This document shows, in pieces, positions 36,601 to 45,536 of a stretch of 64,000 nucleotides of DNA. A model generated the notes under the pieces. That model made no database searches. It was not told where the DNA came from and was given only the letters and a program-made list of their open reading frames with translations. The stretch's first letter is position 1. Each line of letters opens with the position of its first letter. The translations under genes were made by a program, and so were the position numbers. The stretch comes from Euglena gracilis (Eukaryota > Euglenida > Euglenophyceae > Euglenales), in assembly GCA_039621445.1 (NCBI GenBank), contig CP154956.1, positions 71,918,914 through 71,982,913 of the forward strand, in the 5' to 3' direction.

Positions 36601-39600
36601 GAGATACTGTGGAGACATGCGTTAATGCAAAAAAAACAGGAGGTGATGATTTAAAAAAGACGCGAGTCCGTTTTCACCAACGTGTGGGGTACATAAAGCA
36701 ATTCCTTTTTCCAGCATCCCGGATGGGAAATGAGGAATTGCATTTATTTTGAAACTCACTTGCACAATTGCACGAGTGATTGAATTTTGCATTTCTTAGC
36801 GCGCGCAAGTAAATTTTTTGTTTTTGCTTGCGCAATCGGTACAGTTGATTTATCCTCACCTTTCACTGGCGTGATCTTTTGCTTTTCAGAGATGGATTGG
36901 TTGTAATCTGCTATGTTCCCCTGAAAAGTTTTTTCAGCCCTGTTACACATCTTTCATTCAGCCGTTGGACAGAAATTTGATTTAGAAGACTCACAGCCTG
37001 ACAAAAAAACAGAGTCTTTGCAGCCCCTTCTTTGGACACCTCATTTTCAAGCCTTGAAATGCTGGACAATGCTGGTGCGTGAAATCAGACCCCAACTATG
37101 CCACTCTAATCGCCGAGGATTTAAGCCATTTCCAGGTTGGTTCATTTGTTTCCGTTCAACCCTTGTTCCAGAGTGAGTTTCGGGTGTTCACAGAGCCATT
37201 CAATCAGTTTTACTCCTGGCCGGGGTCGCATGCTCTTGATTTGCACCAAAAATATGAAGATTCCAGCAGGCAACAAAACCCATTTAGGTGTCAAAATGCG
37301 GCCAAACTGGCAACAGTGCTCACTAAGTGGATTCTCTTGGAGGTTGGAGACTCTTTGAGCTGTGAACTTGTCGATCAGCTCCCAAGTGGAAAACAGTATG
37401 AGACCGCAAAGTACGTGGATTCATTGATTGTATTTCCGGAATTGTATTATTGTTTCTCGCAATTTGAATTGGAGTCTTCCAATTCCATTCACGAGGGCGG
37501 TTTTTCTCACAATGTTTTTTTTTATTTGAAAACGTGGCCCAAAATTACCCCCCAAAAGGGGCTGGGAGGCCCCTGGGAGGCTCCTTTGAATTGAAGGGAG
37601 GCATGCTCTTTTATGGTGAATTCAATTAATCCTCATTATTTTGGGCACTTTTAACAGTCCAAGGGGGATGAAAAAAGGGGGGAATGTCAAAAAAAATGGT
37701 CGAAAAATGGTATGGGGATTGCACTTCGAAATTTTGGCTTAATATTTGTTATACAACTGCCAAGTTTCGGGAAACAGTTGGGTCTGGACCTTGGGGGCAG
37801 CCAGCATCTTTTTCCTCCCCAGCACCTTTCCAGCCAACTGGCTGGACCCCCCCCCCGAGATATGTTCGAGCCTGAGAACTGGAACCCCCGGGTCGCTAAG
37901 GCGGCGCCCGTTCGATGTTCATACGCATGTATTTTTCGCAAGTTCTATGTGCCTGTTTACTCCGGGGTGATGCGCAGGCTGCCGCCCCCCCCCCCAGGAG
38001 TACTTCGCCCAGCACCAGGCTGGCTGCTGGCGGCGCCACCCGCCGGGGTACGAGGTGTACCGCCACCGGGGCATCTCCGTCTATGAGGTGGACGGGGCGT
38101 CCGGGGTTGGGACCCGGGATGCGTGAGTGGTGCTGTTTGGACCCTGCTGACTTTTGTTGAATTTGGGTTCCGCCTGACACGCCGCGGGGTTGCTTAAATT
38201 AGGATCACACAGTCAATGAAAACATCGGAATCTTCGAGGCACAGTTTGCGAGGGAAAAGTCATGTTCTGCATCAGCAAAAATGCCGTTTGTTTAGTGTGA
38301 GGTTTTCTCGGGCTCTCAGGTCCGCTATCCTCCCAATAATGTGAAAATGCCCACAAGTTTATTGGCCTCTGGAAGGCTGTGGTTCACAAAAAGTAGAAGT
38401 CAACATGCTGTTTTCTTTTTCCAACCAAGTGGCTTTCCAGTCTGGGGCTTGCTCCACCAGTACCCCCCTGTACCAGGGTTCGATAAAAAGGGTGTATGGA
38501 GAGTAGGTGCCCCGGAAAACAGGGGGTCCATACCCCCCCCCCACTTGCCACTTTCCAGACCGACCCCGAGGGGGTGCCTGAGTCCCCCCAAAAAGGTCAA
38601 TATTTTCCTTCTGGCGCTTTGACGAATTTTTCCCTTTTTGGCGGGGGACAATTTTCGGTCTGGCGGTCCGCACCAGGCCAAAGATCGGTCACCCAGCCAG
38701 GTGGGATGTCACAGGAGGTTGGTCCGTGGGAGGTGGATGCTAAACAGGATTTTTTTTTGGCTGTGCCGTGGCGGACCGCAACCCAGCCACGGCCAAATTT
38801 AGCTGTCGAAATGGTTGGTTGGGGCCACGGCCTGCTGCGGCCGGCCGCGGCTCCAACCAAACTGCAAAAGGTGACCACAAAAGTTTTTATGACGTTATTT
38901 GAAGGAGTAGGGTTAGGGTTAAGATTCTCATGCAAACAGCAGAAACAGTTGAACCCTTCCCGCTCAACGTTGTTAGATTGGCCTCTACAGGGTACTCAGC
39001 GAACCCAAAGAGCCGCCCAACTAGGGTTAATACACATGGGGGGACCCGAGCGAGGCGCCGAAGGTGCAGGGTCCCCCCATGTGTATTAACCCTAGTTGGG
39101 CGGCTCTTTGGGGTAGCTGGTGCCCTGTAGGCAGGTAGGGGCCAATGTATTTCGCTATTGTGCGATGCAGTTCTGCTTCGGTCGCTGGATCTGTTGTGGC
39201 AGGGTGGCTGCGGTCCGCCTCGGCCTGCGGCAGCCCAACCAAGTCCCCATTTTTGGGTTTCCAAATCCAAAGTGGTTAGGCCACGGCCGGCCGCGACCCA
39301 ACCAACGGCCGCCCAACCTCTCGTGAACGACCACCCCACCCGGACCGTGCCACTGCTTAAGTGGAGGGTGTCCCTCCCCCTCCCCCTCCCCCTGGACTGT
39401 GGGGGTCTGACCCCCCCCCTCCTGCTCATCTCAAACCCATCTCAAACCCATCTCAAACCCTGCCGTCAGGCACATTCATTCATACATGTGTATTATGTAT
39501 ATTTTTTGTCAAGGGCTGGTTTGTCAGGCCAAGTTTAGCCCCGTTCATATATGTATATATGCATTATATATTATGTATATAACAATAATCATAATATGTA

Positions 39601-42600
39601 ATATATAATATATACATATGTATTATGTACAGATCAGGGGATTTCTTAAGACGGAGGGTACCCTACCCCCCCCCCCGGGGGGGCCAGCCAGCCAACCAGC
39701 ACAAATCCAGCCAGCAGCCCAACTTCGGGCTGGGAGCCCCCCCCCCCCGGGGGGGGCCGGGTGAAATAAAGTCGGATCCAGCCCGGCCGGAGGCTGGGCC
39801 AGCCGGCCGCAGGCCGGCCAGCCAAACGGGCTGCCCAGGTCACCTATCCCTGCATTTTTTCCACTCACACAGCTTCCTCCATCACAGCCTTAATCTATCT
39901 CCATCCACCAAAATGTCGAAAATGGCAATTTTTTAGAAAATTTTGTTTTTCCTTGACCCAGCCCAGCCCAACCCGCTCCAGCCCCGGACCCCCCTCCCCG
40001 CCCCCCCCCCCGGGGGGGGTCCAGCCAGCCAGCTCAAATCCAGCCAGCAGCCTTTTTGCCAGCCGGAGGCGGGACCCCCCCGGGGGGGGGGGGTCCTTAA
40101 GAAATCCCCTGATACAGATATACTACATATATTATGTATAATATATATAATGCATATTATATATATTATACATATGATATATTATACATTTATAAACATT
40201 TATAAATATTTATAACATATTACATATAATACATAATATATTATATATTATATATATTATATTATATTTATAACCATACATACAATATACATCTATATAT
40301 GATGTTGTATAATTGTTTATTTTACTCATTTGAGTCTGCTTTTGAATTTCTTCCGCTCATTGAGCGACGTGGGGTCTTCGGGGTCCCACCCCCGCCAGGG
40401 GTCCATAAGGTGTACTGCCAGTGCCTGTGCCTGCTGGCTCGCCTGTTCCTAGAGCACAAGACGCTGTGCTTCGACGTGGAGAGCTTCATGTTCTACCTCA
40501 TGCTGGTGGACGAGGAGGAGGGGGACCGCCACCTCGTGGGCTACTTCTCCAAGGAGAAGGTGGGCCGCCATCCGTCAATGTATTTGTGCGCTTGTGTGAA
40601 TAGATTGTGAAAATCAGAAAATGCGTGTGATGCCAGAAAATGTGTGTGGACAACGAATGGCTTCCTCATCTGGTTTTGAGTTCCAGGTTCTGGTGTGCGA
40701 GAGAGTATATGACCCATTCAGAAGTTCTTCTTCAGGTTAGGTTGGCGAATGGGGGGAGGGGCCTCCCCTAACCCCGGCTGTGTCTCCCTGCCAACAGTAC
40801 CCTACCATTCCCCACCCCTCAATTTCATTGAATCCCAGCCCCACCTCTCAGGGGAACTGGCCAGGCTTTTTTTTTATGGTGAAAACTTTCAACAGTTTTC
40901 AGGTATGTTTTAGAGAGTTTCAAAGGTTGTATTTTTAGGGTGCAAGGGCTGTCAGATTGAACCGGGTCCAGAAATAATAAAAAAAGCCGAAACCCCATTT
41001 TTTTTTTCGAGTTTGGGTGAATACCGAACCACTCCCCCCGGGAAACTGCCATGCCTGAGAACCTGTCAGAGTCGCCCCGGGAAACTGTCAGGGTCCCCGT
41101 TACCGGCCAACCTGTCATGGTGGCAGTTTCCCAGGGGGGGGGATAGACAATGTTTCAGCAATGCCAACTATTTCCCCCTGGAGTTGGCTTGTTTTTGCCT
41201 AGATTTTTCGATTTCATTTTTAATCGGTCAGAGAAAAATTGCCAGAATTATTGTTATCCTTTTTTGTTTTTTTCTGTATTTTTTATTTTTCCAAAAGGCA
41301 TTTTAAAAAATGATGCCTGGAACTGACCTCCGCTGGGTCCTAAAACAGACCCATTCTGCGATACCATAAATATGAAGGTGCTCCGTAAGCCAAGAGCCCC
41401 CTCCTGTTCAGGTGTGCCCGATGGGGTACAACCTGGCCTGCATCCTGGTGCTGCCGCCGTACCAGAAGGTCGGCTATGGCCGCAGCCTCATTCAGCTGGC
41501 ATATGAATGGGCAGCCCATCCTTTGGAAGTCCCCCCCCCCCACCCCCAGCCACTGTCCTGCCCTCCTCGTTTCGAACGAGGCACTCAGGATGGGTTGAAA
41601 GTTGCAAAGTGCTCAGGATAACCATGAGGTTCATTCTTCAGGATTTCATCTGAGGGGACACGTTTTGGGTATGTAGCTGACGCTCAGGAGAAACATCTAA
41701 CAGTCATTACACTGACAATAGATATTATTATTATTATTGTTGTTGTTATTCTTTTATTCATTATGTCATGCATTATTTGTCCAGATCGGGATCATCTTTT
41801 GATGGCTGTCCGGCATCGAGCTCTCCCGTCGCACTGGCATCATTGGCAGCCACCCCAGCCCACACACAACAAATTTCCTTGCCAGACCTGGCCTGTCCCC
41901 AGCCATGCTTGTCCAGTGCATGCGTAGTTTTTCGGACAAATGGCTGCCATTCACCCCACCCTTCTGCTGCATGGCGTCCCCCCCACTTTCATTCAATTGC
42001 ACGCTTGGCTCTCTGCTGCAGTGTCTTTGCCTTTGCCTAGGCACACTCCTCCTGAACAGCCGTGCCGGCTTTTCATTTTCCCCACCTTCAGGGCACGTCT
42101 CCCGCCCAGGTGGCCTCGCACCAAGTTTTTTGGCATCAAAAACACAGCATTTACGGGGGTCAGGGGTGACCATCGGGGGGGACACACCAAATTAGGAATC
42201 GGGTCCGGGGGGGGGACACCAAATTAGGAATCGGCTCTCCCCTCTCGGCTCCGGGGCGCGGCCTGCGGTGCCCCCACGCCGGAGCGGCCGCTCTCCGACC
42301 TGGGCCTGCGCGGCTTCCTCAGCTACTGGAAGGGGGCGGTGCTGGCGGAGCTGCGGCGGTGGCCGCGGCCGGGGACCGTCACCGTGCCGGCCCTCGTCGC
42401 CCGCACGTGCGTGCTGGCGGACGACGTCGTGTTCACGCTGCGCCGGCTGGGCCTGCTGCAGGAGGAGCCCGGCGGCTGCCGCATCGCGTTTGGGCCGGTG
42501 CGCACCCAAACCAACAACGATAAACAGATTGGGAAATCGTCATGCAAATGTGGGGCTTTGCACACCAGTTCCGGCGGTATCAAAAATTGGAAAGCACAAC

Positions 42601-43130
42601 GAAACGGGTCGTTTCTACCCCATCAGACAGCATGCATCCCCTGTGCACATCTGTGCTTGCATATGTCCTTGCGCCTCAAAATAGATGTGTTCCCATGTCA
42701 ACACTCTTGTGGGTTTCTCGCACATCTGTCTTGTCAGGACACGCTGGAGCAGCTCAACAACGCCAGCGAGCCCCGACCAATCCACAGCCGAGCCGCAGGT
42801 GCGATGCTGGCTGTGGGCTGCCCCCAACCGCTGCTGGACATGCGGTACCTGCGGTGGCCGCTTCAGCGCTGCGAGGCCTACGACGCACCCGTGGCTCAGC
42901 CATTCTCTGCGCTGGATTATGGAATCCTCCCAACCGCGATCCCCATCCCCAACCACCGTCGATTTCTCCCAAACCCACCATCAAGCCAAGGCTCGGCTGA
43001 GCTCTCAAACCCCAAAATGGGTGCGACGTGTCCCCGCGATGTGTGCTTGGTGGATGGGCCCTGGCAGCAACCCGCGATGGGGACTTCTTTGTCCTGAAGT
43101 ACCACCAGCTGGGCCCGCTGCACGACATCC
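29391..43130 (+). CDS. MYST-family histone acetyltransferase (Esa1/Tip60 type)
   Basis: Exons (approximate): 29391-29593, 30267-30388, 31004-31054, 31667-31759, 37998-38097, 40399-40559, 41412-41508, 42241-42497, 42738-42776, 42831-42893, with a doubtful last piece at 43079-43130. The ATG at 29391 starts [14 protein letters not shown]; the chromo-barrel domain follows ([18 protein letters not shown]), then [27 protein letters not shown], the C2HC zinc finger (CEFC ... H-x3-C), [49 protein letters not shown], acetyl-CoA motif A ([19 protein letters not shown]), [17 protein letters not shown] and the winged-helix end [12 protein letters not shown]. The family's catalytic Glu lies in [10 protein letters not shown], and the autoacetylated Lys precedes VYCQ. 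It acetylates histone H4 and other targets in NuA4-like complexes (known for the family). An AG at 29366 upstream could take a spliced leader (inference). The stop is not certain. Confidence 0.93.
29895..30178. mobile_element. CCAGCC/CAGCAGCC element, copy 1
   Basis: CCCCCGGGGGGGTCCAGCCA, GAGCAGCCTTTTCTCAGCC, GAGTTTTTAATTGTTTTCCAG, then TTTTTGGCCTTTTGG, TGGGTCAGATTTGG and CTGGATCAAAAAAAATCGAT match copies at 49.6 and 52.3 kb in order. It lies in the first MYST intron. Confidence 0.75.
30470..30700. repeat. TG/TGCG microsatellite
   Basis: Alternating TG and TGCG units in a MYST intron. Confidence 0.97.
32640..33240. repeat. GTGGTTCAC-TGTGGACACC repeats and one 'clamp' repeat unit
   Basis: Three tandem copies of GTGGTTCAC-TGTGGACACC (32680-32765) recur at 36240-36325. 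Downstream, TTTCTCGAAAATGG, GAATTGAAGCCC, TTTGATTTCCCTGCAACTCC and GAGCCAAAAATGAGCGTTTT are one diverged unit of the tandem array at 58.2-59.5 kb. Confidence 0.75.
33263..35906. mobile_element. 2.6-kb inverted-repeat element with internal palindromes
   Basis: The left end CTTAGGCGGCGCGAATTGCC (33268 on) and the right end GGCAATTCGCGCCGCCTAAG (ending 35901) are perfect inverted repeats. Similarity continues inward (GATTTTTGCGTTTTTT against its complement). TTTGA stands at both outer edges (33263-33267, 35902-35906). Inside are at least ten GCGG-NNNN-CCGC palindromes. No transposase-like frame is recognised, so it is probably non-autonomous. It lies in the 6.2-kb MYST intron. Confidence 0.85.
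36013..36345. repeat. Second copy of the GTGGACACC repeat region
   Basis: TTTTTGTGGACACCAG, TTTCACCTGTGGACACCC and GTGGTTCACACG, ending with ACATTCATTTAGT, mirror 32640-32770, whose start ACATTCATTTAGTGTGG is the same motif. The two copies flank the 2.6-kb element. Confidence 0.7.
36340..37997. other. Remainder of the large MYST intron, no exon seen
   Basis: An AT-richer stretch with GCGCAATTGCGC-like palindromes (36460-36475, 36762-36776, 36824-36836). The frame at 37079-37594 is open for 171 codons but lacks the GC3 bias of real exons here, and the flanking MYST exons join without it. Confidence 0.6.
38697..39345. mobile_element. CGGCC/CCAACC fold-back element, copy 3, with giant hairpin
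   Basis: Outer parts carry GGCTGTGCCG, GGTTGGGGCCACGGCC and GGCCACGGCCGGCCGCGAC. The centre holds a perfect inverted repeat with arms of about 39 bases (39011-39049 and 39071-39109; AGCCGCCCAACTAGGGTTAA and its complement at the tips) around a 21-base loop. Copies lie at 19.3 and 23.4 kb. Confidence 0.85.
39540..40300. mobile_element. Inverted-repeat element with TACAGAT duplication in AT-rich DNA
   Basis: Ends CAGGGGATTTCTTAAG (39635-39650) and CTTAAGAAATCCCCTG (40096-40111) are perfect inverted repeats. TACAGAT flanks them (39628-39634 and 40113-40119). Inside are paired C/G runs and CCAGCCAGCC tracts. The outer flanks are TATA-rich microsatellite. It lies in a MYST intron. Confidence 0.85.
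41034..41142. mobile_element. GGGAAACTGCCA inverted-repeat element, copy 2
   Basis: Left CCCCCCGGGAAACTGCCATG (41034-41053) and right CATGGTGGCAGTTTCCCAGG plus a G run (from 41117) are inverted repeats. Internal copies read GGAAACTGTCAGGGT and CCAACCTGTCATGG. Confidence 0.75.
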
Positions 43131-43289
43131 TGCAGGGCCCTCCTGTCGCTCAGCCTCAGCAGACCCCCCCTCCGTTGACAAATCGATTGGGGGTTCCCAT
43201 TGAGATCCCCGGGCTACCTTTTCCGACCGGCCAGCCGCCTACGGGCGTGAAAAACATGCGCTATTATAAAACTTGCAAGAAATGAACAG

Positions 43290-44346
43290 CTTTGGAGGGG
43301 TTGAAGAGGACCCCAAATGAGAGACCCACTGTTTCCTGGCGAGCGGATGGTGTCCCTCATGGACGGCAGAAAAATTTTGCCATAGATGTGCATTGGCAGG
43401 TATGCCTGTGCGATGGGCTGGCTGTTGGTATCCCCCCCCAATAAGACCCCCGGTTATCTTTTTTTCTTTGCTGAGAATCCCAATCGAGGGTCTTTCTTTG
43501 GCGGTACTACTTTTTGGTCTTTTCCTTAAACTTGCTGGAGAAAGTCTTCCTGCGGGAGGGTCCACAAATTAGGTTTAAAAAGGGGGTGATATTTGGCATT
43601 GAGCAAAATAACAATGCCAGACAATTTGATAAATAGCGGGGAAGTGAAAAGAATGTCAAAAAATCACCCATTTTGGACCCCATTTTGGGGTTTCATTTTT
43701 TTTGGAATTTCACCCAAAAATCCCGAGGGTGGGCCTTGTTTTGGGGAGGTCTCACCTTTGGGGGGGGTCCTTTAAGGTGTTTTTGTGGGGTTGGGTGCAG
43801 CTCACCAACAGGAAAGCGATGGGAGGCTGGGGACCTCGCCAAGGCCTCCGGCCAGTCTTCCGGCCCGGACCGAGTCCCCAACGCCAGTGGCGGGCCAACC
43901 CACCCCAGCGGCCCGGCTGGCAACCCGTGCAAGGCGGAGCCCATCTGAGTCCGTGGGACCCCAGCCTCGCGGCTCCGGCCGCCAAGGCAGCGCTGCCGGG
44001 GTTTCGCCGGAGGGCGACGTGCAGGAAGGCGCTTGGCGTCGGTTTGGCACAGCGGAGCTGGCGGCTGCTTTACGGAGGCCCACGGCAGAAGCTTTGCTCC
44101 GTGCACGGCATGGCCCCTCGGCGGGCCAACCGACGCGCAGACTCCTATCAGCTCAGTCCACATCGGCCACTCCCAGACTTTGTTGCCTGCCTCTTGCTTT
44201 TTGTAAGGAACACCACGCCTCCCATAAAAGGTCAACCCCAGGAACGTCCACCCAAATAAATGTGATTCAGAATTGGGGTGTGTCAAAAGCCATTGATATT
44301 ATCCATGCTTGAGAATAGGAGATGTGTGTGCGTGTGTGTGCCTCTT

Positions 44347-44380
<34 letters not shown>

Positions 44381-45179
44381 TGTGTGTGTCTGTGCTTTTA
44401 TTGCCCTCATATGCAGAGGAGAAATGCAGTGTTTTGTGTAAATGCGTGTGTGTGTGTGTGTTTTTTCTGCTGTGTGTTTGCCCCATTTTTTTTGTGAGAC
44501 ATACAGGCTCTGACATCTTGCATCTTTTTTTCGTTGTCCTTCCCCTGTCAGGCATTGCCTACCAGAATGGCCTGCTGGGTAATGCTACAGGACACCATCG
44601 ATTTCTACCGAAGCCTGGCATATTATTGGTTCACAGCTGGTACCTTTGAAGCCTGTCCATATTTTCAAGGCCGGAGTCAGGTGCAGCAGCTTATGCACCT
44701 TGCATTATCCTTGATGGCATGAATCCTCATTCCTTTGAAGACATAATGCATATGAAATCCAAACATGTGCAGAAATCCCTCAAATTTTTTGCAAACTGCA
44801 AACTGCAATATATTTGCAAACTGAATAGCTCCAAAGAGTAAGAATTGCTTCCGGACCACCTTAACGAGGAAAATGCTCAAACGTTGGGAATTTACAACAA
44901 GGAAAATTTAGGATTCCCCCGAAGGGCGCCGTTTCCCTCATTTTCCCTCTTCGATGTGCACAGAGGGAGCGGTGCAGAAGTGTCCGGAAGGGAGAGGTCC
45001 GCAGAAAGTGTTTTTTTTTTTGCCCGCTTGCCAAACGACCGACCCTTGGTCGGCCCACGCCTTTTTGATCCGAAGTTTACGTTTTAACGACCCCCCCCCT
45101 CCTGGTCAGAGGACAGAGATTACTGGTCGTTGGACAAAGGGAGGATGTTTGCCGGGAGTCTCTTATCAGTGAAGGAGGG
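43290..45179. other. Intergenic; one GC-rich unassigned block
   Basis: 43800-44150 has exon-like GC and open frames on both strands (+ frame with RRFGTAELAAALRRPTAEAL), but no family is recognised. 44320-44465 is a TG/CT microsatellite. 45086-45144 is a short relative of the TCCAACGACC element just before the next gene. The rest is featureless. Confidence 0.4.
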
Positions 45180-45500
45180 ATGTCCTCACTGGCTCTTTCT
45201 TTATGGCTAGGAGAGGCGTTAAGCCCTCTTGCCGGCCTCCAGGCACGGTGCCAGCTGTACTCGTTTGCGCTGACGCTGGGCTACCTCTGGGGGAAGCCGC
45301 ACTACCGCGCGGCGTCCCTGGCGACGGACATGCGCATCAATTTCCGTAACGTGGCGGTACCGGGGACAGGGCTGCCGCTGGACAAAGTTGTTTGCTGTCG
45401 GTGTGTGGTTTGTATGTGTGCTTCGTTGTGTGTTTGTGTGTTTGTGTGTGCGCGCGCTCGCACGCGTGCGCGCGTGCGTGCATGCGTGCGTGCGTGCGTG

Positions 45501-45536
<36 letters not shown>

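Noticed and set aside
37079-37594. 171-codon open frame in the large MYST intron
   Set aside because: Lower GC and no GC3 bias; the MYST reading frame joins directly from CLKYFPRK to EYFAQH across the intron.
38905-38925. TAGGGTTAGGG telomere-like repeat
   Set aside because: Only two units, inside the fold-back element that also has TAGGGTT in its other copies; not a telomere.
43800-44150. GC-rich block open on both strands as a possible gene
   Set aside because: No recognisable family, no convincing splice signals and no link to the MYST or ATP-grasp genes; listed only as an unassigned block.
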